A stretch of DNA of 64,000 nt, taken from the NCBI GenBank assembly GCA_031553855.1, contig JAVBKW010000027.1:1-64000 (forward strand), given 5' to 3'. This DNA comes from RACS-047 sp031553855 (GTDB lineage: Bacteria; Bacillota; Clostridia; Christensenellales; Pumilibacteraceae). The notes below the pieces were generated by a model. That model ran no database searches and was not told the DNA's origin. It saw only the letters and a program-made list of their open reading frames with translations. Of this stretch, positions 7,930 through 19,056 are shown in pieces (position 1 is the first letter of the stretch; each line of letters begins with the position of its first letter). A program made the position numbers and the translations under genes.

Positions 7930-9837
7930 CTAACAACTCTCAACTTGTATAAGGCTTCTAAGATTGTTCAGAATTTCCAACTGCTTAGGATTAAGATTAA
8001 GTAACTTCATATATTTCTCAACTGTTTCGGCATTTGTAGCGTGTATCAGGCGATGAATGTCTTCACATACAATAACAAGGTTCTGGTAATTATCTGTCCC
8101 ACCGAGATATTTTGGTACTTTATGATGGCAATGTATATCGCCAATACTTAATACTCTTTTTGTTATCGCACATTTTCCCATTTGCGCCGAATACAGCGAT
8201 AACCGATTATCATTGTATTCAATAGAACGATATATGACAGGATTACGCATGAGATAATGCAGAATTTTCATATTGACTTTTTCAAGTTTATTATGAATTT
8301 CCATTCTGCCTTGAGACGTATAGGAATTTACAATACGCTTTCTTGCTAGTGGATATTCGTGCATTATGTATCCTATCGGAGCCAATGCTATGCCTTTAAC
8401 ATAGCGTAATTGCTCGCTTTTACCATACCGCTCTTTAATAACATTTGAGATATGACATTGAAGTTTTCGTTTCCTAACCGCTTTTGCGGTTTTAATTCTG
8501 TTACGAAGTCTTGCTTTTAGGCTCTTTGAGACTGAGAAGGCCAGTTGTCTGAAATCAAGGCTTGCCTGTGTAGCTAATCGGTAATATTCATGAATTCCTA
8601 TCACAAATGAATTATAATTGCTTATTGCCTCATATTCGGCTTGTTTGCCGCCTGACGGAAATTCTATACTGTATATTAGCTTACTCAGCTTTTCCTTAAT
8701 TTTTATAATAGCTTTTTCTTTAACATGGCTTTCGACAATATATTTTGGTTGCCCATCAGGATATTTCCTACGCGGAACAGCCTTTAGTTTGAACCCCAGA
8801 AATTCCGAATACTCTTCCTTAAGGTTAATCACCTTAGATTTTTCGGGGTTGATGTCCAAATTCAGACGGTCTTTAAGCCAGTTTTTAGTCGCATGAAACA
8901 GTTTTATTGCGTTTTGGTAGCTATTGGTGAAAATTTTGAAGTCGTCTGCGTATCTGACGCAAGTAACCTCTTTGAGCCGACTTCTCCGTAATGCCGCAAA
9001 TTTGTTGCCCTTATTTGGGCTGCCGTTGGGGTTAGGATTTAGTTTGAACGGATATTTAGTCGGGATTTCCTCCCATTGACTTGCTACCCACCAATCCAAT
9101 TCATTAAGCACTACGTTCGACAGCAAAGGTGAAATAATTCCGCCTTGTGGTGTGCCGACTTCGGGAAACCCTATTCCGGCGATTTCCGCTTTCAGCATAG
9201 CAGAGATAATACTTATTAACTTTTTATCCCTTATACCAAGCGTCCATAATTGTTTTAGCAATTTCCCATGATTTACGTTATCGAAAAAGCTTTTGATGTC
9301 AATATCCACAACATAATGCAAATGAGATAGCTGCATATTTTTATGAACTTGTGCTAAAGCATGTCCTTGACTTCGGTTAGGCCGAAAGCCGTAGCTATGC
9401 TCATGGAACTTCGCCTCACAGATTGGCTCCAAAACTTGCAATACGCATTGTTGTATAAGCCTGTCCATAATTGTCGGGATACCAAGCGGACGTTTCTTTG
9501 TCGGGTCATTGCTTTTAGGTATTTCTACCCTACGAACACTTTGCGGAACGTACCAGTCTAATTTCCTTTGTACCAGCAATATTAACTGTTCGTCAGAGAA
9601 TCTTTCCAAATCCCTGATTGTGCGTTTGTCTGTGCCAACCGTTTGACTTCCGTCGTTCTTCTTAATATTTCGATACGCTAATCGTATATTTTCGGGTTTT
9701 TCAATGATTTCTACCAGTTGGGTAAAAATCTTACCGTTTAAACTATCAGCGTATAATTTATCTTGAATTTCTTGGAAATCGTAGTATTCGGCATGACGCA
9801 GTTTAGATTTCTTTTTAGCCTTTTGTTCAGTTGCCAT
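7930..9837 (-). CDS. ltrA: Group II intron reverse transcriptase/maturase with HNH domain
   Basis: A 635-residue intron-encoded protein. RT motifs include RPLGIPTIMDRLIQQ, YGFRPNRSQGHAL, GTPQGGIISPLLSN and the catalytic YADD (about residue 300), followed by the maturase X domain and a C-terminal HNH endonuclease (CAITKR...IHCHHKVPKYLGG...NLVIVCEDIHRLIH). All parts expected for splicing and retrohoming are present without a frameshift, so the intron is probably mobile. AGGAGG lies about 10 nt before the ATG. GC content looks lower than the surrounding ICE, consistent with independent arrival. Confidence 0.96.
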   Translation of the reverse strand: MATEQKAKKKSKLRHAEYYDFQEIQDKLYADSLNGKIFTQLVEIIEKPENIRLAYRNIKKNDGSQTVGTDKRTIRDLERFSDEQLILLVQRKLDWYVPQSVRRVEIPKSNDPTKKRPLGIPTIMDRLIQQCVLQVLEPICEAKFHEHSYGFRPNRSQGHALAQVHKNMQLSHLHYVVDIDIKSFFDNVNHGKLLKQLWTLGIRDKKLISIISAMLKAEIAGIGFPEVGTPQGGIISPLLSNVVLNELDWWVASQWEEIPTKYPFKLNPNPNGSPNKGNKFAALRRSRLKEVTCVRYADDFKIFTNSYQNAIKLFHATKNWLKDRLNLDINPEKSKVINLKEEYSEFLGFKLKAVPRRKYPDGQPKYIVESHVKEKAIIKIKEKLSKLIYSIEFPSGGKQAEYEAISNYNSFVIGIHEYYRLATQASLDFRQLAFSVSKSLKARLRNRIKTAKAVRKRKLQCHISNVIKERYGKSEQLRYVKGIALAPIGYIMHEYPLARKRIVNSYTSQGRMEIHNKLEKVNMKILHYLMRNPVIYRSIEYNDNRLSLYSAQMGKCAITKRVLSIGDIHCHHKVPKYLGGTDNYQNLVIVCEDIHRLIHATNAETVEKYMKLLNLNPKQLEILNNLRSLIQVESC

Positions 9838-10636
9838 AGTCGGTCTGCCTCCTGCTTTACAAGATTTGACCTTTCTTAGTCCTACTCGAACCTATGTGTG
9901 TTTGTTAGATATGTTCCTCCTTTTGTTTTACTATTTACCTTTGACTACAGCCCGTCCCTCCACCGCTTACTTTTTTCGCGGTTTCTAAATCCGATTATCG
10001 CTAATCGAACACGGTACCATGGCTGCTCTTTCATTTCGGATTAAGAAAAGTTATATTGTCTTTGCGACAATTTTCCTTTTCAGCGCTTCAATGCCTGCAA
10101 TAGCTCCACGTCCAAAACTTTCTGTGTTCCAATATTCCTATCTGTAACATTATTATCTTTAGGTTTCCCTTTAGGCCAGTATGCTGGGCGACGCCTGTAA
10201 CGCCGCAAGGTATTTTGTAGCGACCAATTCTACTTTACCTCACATACACCGTTTTCACGGCAGCAGCATTACTGCTGCTTTTTCTTCTTGACCTGTACAT
10301 TCGGGCTTTAGTCAGTGGTAGTCAACCACATTCTCACCATAGATATTTTAATAGACCCCCGACCTATAGGCTGCACCGTCCACCTCTGGACAGCTTTCCA
10401 CAACGGCATTTCTGCCTTGTTTGGGCAACTCTCGGCCATACTTCAGCGTGCTGTGTCGGTCTCGGATATTGCAATCCGTTTCCTCCAACGCAGTCTCAGG
10501 TGGAGCGTTTCAGGACGTTACTCCGTCATTCCACTCCTCAGAATATTAGTTGGGAAAACTCTGTTCTCCCGCTACTTTTACTTCATTTCAGGTTTACACC
10601 CTCCGTAAATTTATTTGTAGCAACACATCGCTACAC

Positions 10637-13600
10637 GGTCGCAAAACACAAGCTGTGTCCCGCGCCGGTCCGCCGTTTTCTCCCATATAGAGTAAATATT
10701 TTCGGCCGCAACGTTTACCTTATGATCCGGGTGGTCCGGCGCGCTCCGGTCAAAACATCTTGGATCGAGCGCAAGCTTTCTGCCGTCGCCCGTTATCCGC
10801 AGCATATTATCCACCTCGGGCGGAACCTCACGGTTGTTTATTTTCTCGGCGCGTTCGATTATAACGTCGCACAATTCTAAAACCGTTTCAGTAGGTTTAA
10901 TGGTTACAACATGCCTGTTGGCTTTCGGCACCGGCAGCTTGAGCATATCCGCTGTCTGCACGTCGGCAAACTTACGGTACATTTTAAGAAGTTCCGGCAG
11001 ATTGGTAAATTTAGCAAACCGGGTTTTGGACCGGTAGCCCTGTCCGCTGGGCGCAAGCTCCAACGCGTTAATAGTTTCACCAAAGTTTGCCGCCCAATGG
11101 TCAAAAACATCTAAGCCCGCTTCGGCCAAATCCTGCCGGTGCAGATACGACTGCATCGTGAACATTTCGACCATGCTGTTGCTGATCGGCGTGCCCGTAG
11201 CGAATACGACGCCTTTCTGCCCGCCGTGCAGTTCTGTTATGTAGTCTATCTTGGAATCGAGGTCACTGGAACGCTTGGAAGCCGCCTGCGAAATACCGGA
11301 TACGTTGGACATCTTTGTGAAAATGAATTTATTTTTAAACTTGTCAGCCTCGTCGATAAATAAATAATCCACGCCCAAATCCTCAAATTTAATGAGGTCG
11401 TCCTTTTTGTTTTCCGTCAATTCCTTTAATCGTTCTTCCTTATTTTTCAGCACGCGCTCCATAATTTTTACTGTTACCCGGTTTCCGTCCGCCCGCGCTT
11501 CATCCAGCCTCTCATGGATCTTTCCTATTTCATCGCGAATAATGCGCTCGCGGCGTTGTTTCGAAATAGGAATTTTCTCGAAAGATGACTGTGCCATAAT
11601 AACCGCGTCCCAATCGCCGGTGGCGATACGCGATACGAACCGCAAGCGGTTTTCCTTCTCGAAATCCCTTTTCGTCGCTATCAATAAATTGGCCTGCGGA
11701 TACAGCCGCCTGAACTCATTCGACCATTGCAGCACTAAATGATTCGGCACGATTATCATGGGCTTTTGCGCAAGTTTTAGCTGCCTAAGTTTCATTGCAA
11801 GCGCTGACATAACGAAGGTTTTACCGGCTCCGACCACGTGATGATACAAGGTATTCCCGGCGACGATACCACGCTCGATGCCGTTTTTTTGGTGCGGTTT
11901 GAGTTCTATAAGCGGATTCATTTCCGGAAAGTGCAGATAGCTGCCGTCGTAATCGGCAAGCACAAGGTTATTGTACCGTTCGTTATAAAGCTGAACTAAT
12001 TCCGAGCGGCGTTTCGGTTCGTCGAATACCCACGCTTTGAATTCTTCCTGAATTTTTCGCAGCTTTTCACGCGCAAGGATCGTTTCGGTCTTGTTTAATA
12101 CGCGCTTTTTGTTACCCTCAACGTCCTCCACCTGATCGTAGATAGTAGGTGTTTGCAGGTTGATCGCGTGTTCAAAGATGTTACAGCCGTTCATGCGGCT
12201 TGTGCCGTACATGTTTGTAGCTTCAAAGGATTTCGGAACGAAAAACGGCGTTTCCAGTTTCCAGCTTTCTGTAAACCTGTTAAATTCCAATTTAACGTGC
12301 TTCTCGTAATAGCGCTGAACCTTGAATTTTTCACATAGGAACTGCTTGTAAACTTCCGGCGGTATCCAGCCCATGCCCATCCTGACGCTGATCTCGGATG
12401 CGCCCAGCGGCGCAGGCTGTACTTTTTGCAGAGCTGCTGCATTCTTTTCAAACTCCGGATAGTGCTTAGCATAGGTTTTTGCGATATCCAGTTTTCTCCG
12501 CACGTTGCCGGACAGATATTCGCTTGACGTTTCCCAGCCTTCGTATTCCTTAATACCGTCGTATAAAGCTTCCGGATTACGGAAGATCTTACCGTCAAGC
12601 TCCGTTATGATTTGTTCAAAAGTCTTATCGGTCAATTCCGCCATAATTTTTAAGTCAACGCGTCCGGTTTCGTTCTTGCTTATCTGTAAGGCTTCTTCTA
12701 TTGTGTCGGCGTGTTCCGGGCGCGTATATTTACGGATCGTCCTCTTTGTAAATATATCTGTCTTTCTTGCCGAACCGGATGCTTCATCATAATTTTCGAT
12801 TGAAATAAGCAGCGTGTAATCAGCGTCGTCGCGGAAAAGATTCCTGTTCGTTCTGGTATTCACCGCGCCGTATTTTTGCACAAACCGGTCGTACATTGAA
12901 TTCAGCTTTTCCTGCTCGCGCTGTAATATTTCGTCCGGGCAGTTTTCATTCTGTACTTGCAATAAATTCCGTATTTGTTGGCGAAGCCCGATCATACTTT
13001 TCAGCCGCCATTCCTGTGAGGCCGGTATATTCTGCGGCACCATTTCATTATCTACCCGCATATATATTTTTCCGTCTATCACAGAGTAGCAATAGTTCCT
13101 GACAGTCGAGATAGCGGGTATCGGTTCCTGCTCTGAAAGCTCCGGCATCGACTGTGTCTTTTTACTAGGAACGTATATATTTTCAGGCAAGAATTCTATT
13201 GCATTGGATAAGAGCGATTTCAGGTCGCGTCCATCATTCGATTGACTGTACGGCTCGCAGTAAGTCTCGTTTTCGCTGCCGTACATGGACATACCTTTTT
13301 TCATCGTGCCCAGCACCATATACGGATGTTTTATATAATAATCGTTTATCGGTACGTAGTTTTTATCCTCTCTCACATTCAGCCAATTTAAGTCCTGTTT
13401 TCCGGCTTCCTTTGCCGATACTTTTTGAAAGAACAAAATATCCGCTGTGACCTCGGTTCCGGCATAGCCTTTGAACGCGTTATTCGGTAAACGCAGCGCG
13501 CCCAGCAAAATCGCGCGTTCGGAGATAAGCTTCCTTACGTCTGCGTTCGCCTTGTCCATCGTACCCTTGGTCGTAACGATTGCCGCTATCCCGCCTTCGC

Positions 13601-15281
13601 GGAGTTTATCCAAAGTTTTGAGGATAAAATAGTCGTGAATGAAAAGATTATGCTTATTGTATTTCTGATCGAACACCGAGTACGCGCCGAAAGGCACGTT
13701 TGTCGCCGCGCCGTCGAAATAATTATCCGGGAATGCCGTATCCTCAAAGCCGCTGATCTGTATATCCGCGTTAGGGTACAGGTGTTTCGCAATCTGTCCC
13801 GTTATGCGATCAAGCTCTACGCCGTAGACCTTGCTCTTGAAAGTTTCCGGCATAAGCCCTATAAAGTTGCCGATACCCATCGCCGGTTCCAGAACCCTGC
13901 CGTCTTCAAATCCCATTTGGGCAAAAGCGGAATATACTGCGTCGATTACCGTTTTGGATGTATAGAAAGCGTTTAAGGTTGAGGACCGGGCAAGCTCGTA
14001 ATCTTTTGCGGGCAGCAGTTCTTTTAATTCCGCGTATTCTTTTGACCAATCCGCGTTATAAGCGTCAAAGGCTTGGGACAGTCCGCCCCATCCGACGTAC
14101 TTGGCCAGCACATTCCGCTGATCTTCCGTCGCCGGCATTCCAGACATCTCAAGCTCCTGCAAAAGCCGGATCGCTTCGACGTTGTTTTTGTAGCGCGTTT
14201 TCTGTCCGCCTAAACCGATAAAGTTTTCTTCCGTTAATCGATAGTTCGGTAGACGATCTGCGACAGTATCTGCTCGTGTATCTGCTGCTCGATCTGATTC
14301 AGGTAATGCATCCTCGAAATAAATGAAGTCTCCGCTTCCGATGGCATCGGGTTTTGCTTGTACAGTTCCTGCGTGAGCTGCTCCCGCAAGGCTTCCGCGT
14401 CCTTCTGCGCGGATATCAGAAAACTGTATAATTTTCCCGTCAGGATCAGGCTCAGATAAAACGCCGGCTCGTATATCATTAGATGGTTCCGCGTTAAAAT
14501 CCCGTACTTCGTCAAAGAAATCGAAGAAGCTGGATTGTACGATTTGTCTTGTGGTGAACGTAGCATTGGCTTGCGTTCCCTGCTGTCCGGTTGTTTTTGT
14601 ATCACTGCGCTTTTGTTCCGCGTTTCGTTCATTCCGCATCCTCCTGTAATCGGCTATTTCTTTAAATAGTGTTTCCGCTGTCCGCGCCGCCGTAAACGCG
14701 GCATTTACGCTGTCGTTCGCGGACAGCTCCGAATATTCTTCCGGTCGTATATATTCCTGCGGCTTGTTATATCGGCTGACCATGCAGGTAAACACGCCGT
14801 CAATAACGGCTTTTTTCGTCTGCTCGCTATCAATCTCACAAAGACGGCTTTCGCAATAATCCGATACCGCCGTGTATAGCTTGTCACGGTACGTCCCGCC
14901 TGCCGGGTGCCGCCACAAGCTCAGGCTTAGTACCGCGTCCAAAAGCTGTGTATCGGTAATGTTGTCGCCGGTCTTGTATTTTTTGAAGCCGTAGGTTTGG
15001 GAAATATCGAAAAGGTATTTTTTGCGGTTCGGGTTCAAAGCGTCCAGAATCGGTATGCCCTTGCTTCCCCTCGCTATCCTGCGGTCGGTCATACCGTGCC
15101 AATCGTCGAAAGTCTTTACAACCGTAGCGTTCGGCTTCGCTTCCAGCACCTCCACACATTGATAAAACGTCAATCCGTCGTTGCGCGAGATAAAGCCGTA
15201 CAAATCACTTAGCCGTTGTTTATCACTAAATATTGCCCCGTAATATTCGTTATGTCCCGCATAAGCCGCACTCGCCTGCAT
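10637..15281 (-). CDS. Methylase-helicase, exon 1 (methylase and first helicase lobe)
   Basis: This 5' exon encodes 1548 codons plus one base. An N-terminal ICE-specific region (about 1-340) is followed by an N6-adenine methylase-like fold with LEPAMGIGNF (464-473) and NVPFG (528-532) in place of the usual NPPY. A SNF2/DEAH helicase lobe follows, with VVGAGKT near residue 1150 and DEAD near 1310, then GVVFATGTPISNS. The degenerate NVPFG is common in this ICE family, so methylation activity is uncertain. Role: probable DNA processing or anti-restriction during transfer. GAGGGGG lies 7 nt before the ATG. Unspliced translation would add RVAMCCYK and stop at 10611. Confidence 0.92.
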
Positions 15282-15303
15282 ATAATTCCCCCTCTGTAAA
15301 ATA

Positions 15304-15328
15304 GAAAAGGGAACCGCTGACAGTTCCC
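15304..15328 (-). terminator. Terminator-like hairpin upstream of the methylase-helicase
   Basis: On the minus strand GGGAAC...GTTCCC (6 bp, 8-nt loop) is followed by TTTTCTATTTT. It lies between the stop at 15360 and the methylase-helicase start at 15281, so it may attenuate read-through into that gene. Confidence 0.55.
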
Positions 15329-15359
15329 TCGAAATAATCTTTAATTTTTTAAGTTGTTT

Positions 15360-16217
15360 TTACATGGCCGATCCGCTTTCCGAAGTTTTTTCCAATGCTT
15401 TGTCGATATAGTACATTACGTTTTCATGATTAAAACCGTACGGACCTAAATAATATAGCAGCGTACTGGCGTAAGCTTCTTTAAGCGGCTGCGGGATTTC
15501 CTTTAGCCCATCCCGATAGCGCTGTTTTTCCATGAAACCTTTCAAAAGCTCTTTTTCCCACGCAAGATTATTTACATAGCCTTCGCTTTCGCCTATATAT
15601 CCGCAATCCTCGTTCAGGATATAAATGCTGGCTTTCGCCATGTTAAGCCGGTTGAACATGGCCTCTTGGTGATGTTCTTTGTTTATACCGGACAACCATT
15701 TTACGATCCTTTCAGAAGCGTTTTTAAGTTCGGTTCGGTCATAATTATCAAAGTAACTAAACGAATAGATTTCAGCGTAGTCCTTAAATGCGGTTATAAT
15801 GTTTCCAGAGCGCGGCATCCCGCCGAGTATCTCTTGGATATAATAGGTTCTACAGTCCGAGTCCTGCCATTCGTTATTATAGAATTCATTAAAGCAAACA
15901 GGTACACATGCTTCACGGTCATGGGTTCCATAATATTCACGCATATAAATACTATAGGCTTCGCGGCTTAACGCTTCGTCTCCGGTAAGCAAATTCCCTT
16001 TGTCGTCCGTAACCTCAAATTCTTCCGAATGCTCACAGGATAAAAATTGCCCACCGCATACCGGGCAACGTTCAATATCGCAATTCGGCAAATGGTAATC
16101 ACCCATAGGAATACCGCAGTCGCCGCAGGTTTCGTCATCGTCGCCGTTTTCGTACCAGTCACCGTCGTCGCCCATTTTAATCGGTTCGTACAGTTTTCCG
16201 TCAATTTTATATTTCAT
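15360..16217 (-). CDS. Zinc-ribbon ICE accessory protein
   Basis: A 285-residue protein with a Cys-rich N-terminus: CGDCG, a histidine, then C-x4-CPVCGGQFLSCEH (about residues 31-63). This looks like a zinc ribbon often seen in ICE and plasmid hypothetical proteins. The remainder is acidic and aromatic with no recognised domain. The start at 16217 has GAGG 8 nt upstream; an in-frame codon 17 residues earlier has no ribosome site. It ends Ser-Ala-Met. Function unknown. Confidence 0.75.
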   Translation of the reverse strand: MKYKIDGKLYEPIKMGDDGDWYENGDDDETCGDCGIPMGDYHLPNCDIERCPVCGGQFLSCEHSEEFEVTDDKGNLLTGDEALSREAYSIYMREYYGTHDREACVPVCFNEFYNNEWQDSDCRTYYIQEILGGMPRSGNIITAFKDYAEIYSFSYFDNYDRTELKNASERIVKWLSGINKEHHQEAMFNRLNMAKASIYILNEDCGYIGESEGYVNNLAWEKELLKGFMEKQRYRDGLKEIPQPLKEAYASTLLYYLGPYGFNHENVMYYIDKALEKTSESGSAM

Positions 16218-16227
16218 TCTTACATCC

Positions 16228-16818
16228 TCACATACAATTATTATATTGATAGCCGTAATAGTCGGCATATCCTTCTACGAATATTTCCGCTTCCTGACTG
16301 TAGTTTATAGTCATTGCAGGATTGTCAATGTGATAGCCGTACATACTTTGCAATAAAAAACTGCCCTCTTTATTTAAAAACGCACAGTATTTTTCGTCGA
16401 AGTATCCGTTGTCAAGAAAGTAAGCCATTTCCTCAATAAAAAATATCCGGTGATAATCCTCGTATATCTCTTCTCCACACTTTTTCAGTTCTGCATCCTT
16501 AAAAGCCTTACGTCCGGCCGCGACGTTTGCCTGCAACACTTCAAATGGCGTTTTATTCGGATTGGGCGCTAAACTCGGATCGTTAAGCTCCGGGCAATGG
16601 CGGCAGCGGTAATCATCAAACATCCCGATGTGCCAGCAATAATTGCCTTGATCAAAGAAATGCGTCTGGTCCAAAATTTCCTTGACCGTAATCTCTTTAT
16701 CGCCGTTCGTGCTCCCTTTTAAGAACCGGTCGCCGGTTTGATATAGCGCGCCGCCCATCCACATAAAATCTTTGCCGTCAATCAGTTTTTGGCTTTCAGC
16801 TTCCTGTCTTGTTAACAT
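16228..16818 (-). CDS. ICE accessory protein, unknown
   Basis: A 196-residue soluble protein, rich in Tyr and Phe, with a scattered CRHC pair near residue 73. No family is recognised. It sits between an orphan methyltransferase gene and the zinc-ribbon gene. A GGAG site lies upstream of the ATG at about 12 nt. The stop is followed 8 nt later by the next gene's ATG and the tail is Cys-Met. Confidence 0.65.
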   Translation of the reverse strand: MLTRQEAESQKLIDGKDFMWMGGALYQTGDRFLKGSTNGDKEITVKEILDQTHFFDQGNYCWHIGMFDDYRCRHCPELNDPSLAPNPNKTPFEVLQANVAAGRKAFKDAELKKCGEEIYEDYHRIFFIEEMAYFLDNGYFDEKYCAFLNKEGSFLLQSMYGYHIDNPAMTINYSQEAEIFVEGYADYYGYQYNNCM

Positions 16819-16844
16819 CTTATATTTTCTCCGTCTTTAATATT

Positions 16845-17555
16845 TTAGGCATAAGCATTTATCTCCATTATCCTTTGATTTGCTAATCCGCACCATCTTG
16901 GTTCAATTTCAAAACCAATATATTTCCTATCCAGTTTTTTGGCTGCGACAAGCGTTGTTCCCGAACCGGCAAACGGATCGAGTACAAGTTGACCTTCTAC
17001 TGAACTGTTTCGTATGAGACGCTCTATAAACGGCAGCGGTTTTATTGTTGGATGACCGTATTTCTTTTTGTCCTTAGCGTTTATAGGCGACACATATAAT
17101 GTTGCCGCGTCTTCGTAATTAGCAGGACGGCATAACCCGCCGTTCCTGAAATAAAGGACGTACTCCTTATCACAAAGATATTTGTTTGAATATAAAGGCA
17201 TTGCATTGGTCTTATACCAAATAAGAATGTCATACCTGCATCCCTTTTCTTTTACAAAAAAATCAAGATAATACGGTATCTGTTTGCCGTTACAAAAAAT
17301 ATAGATGTTATGTGCGTCCTGCAATGCCCACATAGCTTCAAGATACTCCCGTGATACGGTTTTTCGCAGCGCCGGCGTGTCAAGCTGATCCATAGCGTTC
17401 TGTATGCTTACCGAAAGCGCCGAGCAACCTCCGGCGTTTAAATTGGATAATTCATACGGCGGATCAGTCAAAATAAGATCAACTTTTATTCCGCACGCAA
17501 ATAACGCGCTCATTCCCGTGAGCGCGTCAATGTTATGTATTAAATTAAGTTCCAT
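16845..17555 (-). CDS. Orphan DNA methyltransferase (beta-class, amino-methylating)
   Basis: A 236-residue N6-adenine/N4-cytosine methyltransferase. The catalytic motif DPPYE is near residue 32 and the SAM motif DPFAGSGTT near residue 195, so motif IV precedes motif I with the target-recognition region between, as in the beta class. HPTIKP is also visible. No restriction endonuclease lies nearby, so it is an orphan enzyme that could shield the element from host restriction or mark strands. It starts 3 nt after the upstream stop. Confidence 0.92.
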   Translation of the reverse strand: MELNLIHNIDALTGMSALFACGIKVDLILTDPPYELSNLNAGGCSALSVSIQNAMDQLDTPALRKTVSREYLEAMWALQDAHNIYIFCNGKQIPYYLDFFVKEKGCRYDILIWYKTNAMPLYSNKYLCDKEYVLYFRNGGLCRPANYEDAATLYVSPINAKDKKKYGHPTIKPLPFIERLIRNSSVEGQLVLDPFAGSGTTLVAAKKLDRKYIGFEIEPRWCGLANQRIMEINAYA

Positions 17556-17557
17556 TA

Positions 17558-18346
17558 TTACATTTCCTGCCCGGTCGTTCCGTTTTCGGCATCTTCCTGC
17601 GCCTGCTGTTCAATAAGTTCAATGTATTGATATAAAAAATCCATAATGCCTTCGCGTGATTGCAAAGAACAGTCGTCGCACATTATGTAATCGAACCACA
17701 ACGCTTTCAGAATATTTTCTTCACCGTTCAACAGCGCATATTCATTTTCGTCAAGCATCTCGGGCCAGTTTTCAAAAAAATCCTTCATTACGGAGTAAAA
17801 GCTGTTCTGCTCGCCATAATTGAAGATCTCTTCCTTCGATTTTTCCAGTATTTCTGAACGGTACTGATGGTACTCGTTTTCTATCCGCTTCAAAAACGAA
17901 ATCCTGCTGTCGGCTTCTTGTTTATCCTTATCTAAATTTTCTTCAGGTTTATAATCGCTTAGGATCGACTCTTGAATGTTCAGTTTCACAATATATTTTT
18001 CATCCTCTTTGCTATAAGGAAACTCCATTTCTTCATCGAGCTGAAAACCGCAATCAAATGTCCATAATGCGTCGCCATCACGCGAACATAAAGTGCAATC
18101 ATCATAAAAATTATGTTGACCGCACCTTATATGGATGAAAAGATGATTACCGTTTTCAAATTCTATATAAAAACTATATGGCGTGGTATCGGGCCGGATA
18201 TTTGTGCTACACGCATCGATTTTTGCCTGCATTTCAGGTAAGATGTTCCCGTCATCATCAACCTGATCTAACTCGATTTCAAATAATTTGTTTATTTCCT
18301 CAAACTCTTCCCGGCTTATATCCAATCTTGCTGTGTATTCGCGCAT
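17558..18346 (-). CDS. Acidic accessory protein with DUF3848-like C-terminal region
   Basis: A 262-residue, highly acidic protein. Residues about 150-255 (ENEYHQYRSEILEKSKEEIF through LWFDYIMCDDCSLQSREGIM) resemble the 109-residue protein at 25335-25664 in length, spacing and helical pattern and recall DUF3848 ICE proteins. A strong AGGAGG lies 5 nt before the ATG and directly after the preceding stop. It ends Gln-Glu-Met. No function is known. Confidence 0.65.
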   Translation of the reverse strand: MREYTARLDISREEFEEINKLFEIELDQVDDDGNILPEMQAKIDACSTNIRPDTTPYSFYIEFENGNHLFIHIRCGQHNFYDDCTLCSRDGDALWTFDCGFQLDEEMEFPYSKEDEKYIVKLNIQESILSDYKPEENLDKDKQEADSRISFLKRIENEYHQYRSEILEKSKEEIFNYGEQNSFYSVMKDFFENWPEMLDENEYALLNGEENILKALWFDYIMCDDCSLQSREGIMDFLYQYIELIEQQAQEDAENGTTGQEM

Positions 18347-18355
18347 ATTTCCTCC

Positions 18356-19003
18356 TTACATTTCTGCGTAATCATCATTTTCGGAATCTGCAAATTCATC
18401 ATTCCAATCATCATAATAGTCCTCATTTTCGCCCTCGTCAGTTTCCGACTCGCTCTGAAAACCGTCAAGGAATGAAAACATCGAGCATTGGACTGTTTCA
18501 GGCGGCGTGTTTTTCATTGTGCGGACAAGCCTTTCAAATGATTCAAGATAGTGCTCACTATGTTCATGCCGCCGCATTTCTAAAAGGCTGTCCTCTTTTA
18601 TAAAATGCTCCAGCCCGGTTGCGTAGCCGATTACGGCATCAATACAAAGCTTATCCCGCGTCCTCGGCGTAAAGTCCTCTCTATGCTCTAATATATATTG
18701 AAAGTTTGGATCGGCCTTATATCGGGACAGCGATACTCTTGCCGCCGCCCGTATTTCATCGGGACGCGCCATATATTTACTGTCAACTTCAGGTGGTATA
18801 TCCTGAAAAAAAACCGCAGGATAGTTTTCTTCGGGCATAGACTCCTTAATTTTTTCGCGATAATAGCAAATGTGATTGCGAACTAGATTTAAGTTACCCC
18901 CGTCCTCCCAAAACGGATCCGATCCGCCATGTTTATATAAGTAATTCCATCTGTCGTAAGACCTTTGCAGTTCCAACCCAAAATCTTCTTGCTGTTTTTT
19001 CAC
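18356..19003 (-). CDS. ICE accessory protein, unknown
   Basis: A 215-residue protein with a mixed-charge N-terminus and a very acidic C-terminal tail (about residues 180-215, mostly Asp, Glu and Tyr) ending Ala-Glu-Met. The start is uncertain: a GTG at 19003 lies 7 nt after GAGG, while a TTG at 19009 is too close to that site. No domain is recognised. It is followed at 9 nt by the next gene. Confidence 0.6.
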   Translation of the reverse strand: MKKQQEDFGLELQRSYDRWNYLYKHGGSDPFWEDGGNLNLVRNHICYYREKIKESMPEENYPAVFFQDIPPEVDSKYMARPDEIRAAARVSLSRYKADPNFQYILEHREDFTPRTRDKLCIDAVIGYATGLEHFIKEDSLLEMRRHEHSEHYLESFERLVRTMKNTPPETVQCSMFSFLDGFQSESETDEGENEDYYDDWNDEFADSENDDYAEM

Positions 19004-19056
19004 TTCCAATCCTCAATTCATAAAATAACCACCGTGCAGCTAGCCGACTGTTATTC

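Larger units (their letters stand above)
7819..10636 (-). mobile_element. Group II intron with its own reverse transcriptase
   Basis: A 2818-nt intron with 5' end GTGTAGCG and 3' end CTAT (the AY rule). Removing it joins GACC to TGTCTACG and restores Asp-Leu-Ser-Thr-Pro in the helicase. Domain V is clear at 7867-7900 and domain VI lies between it and the 3' splice site. EBS1 GGTCGC (complement of 10220-10225) pairs perfectly with the last six exon bases GCGACC (IBS1). A possible EBS2 AAAAC (10251-10255) matches GTTTT just upstream of IBS1. The intron and its ORF share the host gene's strand, and both appear intact. The 800 bp before the ORF are structural RNA (domains I-III) with no other gene. 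Confidence 0.93.

Noticed and set aside
10315..10880. Plus-strand frames within the group II intron 5' part
   Set aside because: They are antisense to structured intron RNA (domains I-III) and exon 1 and resemble no protein.
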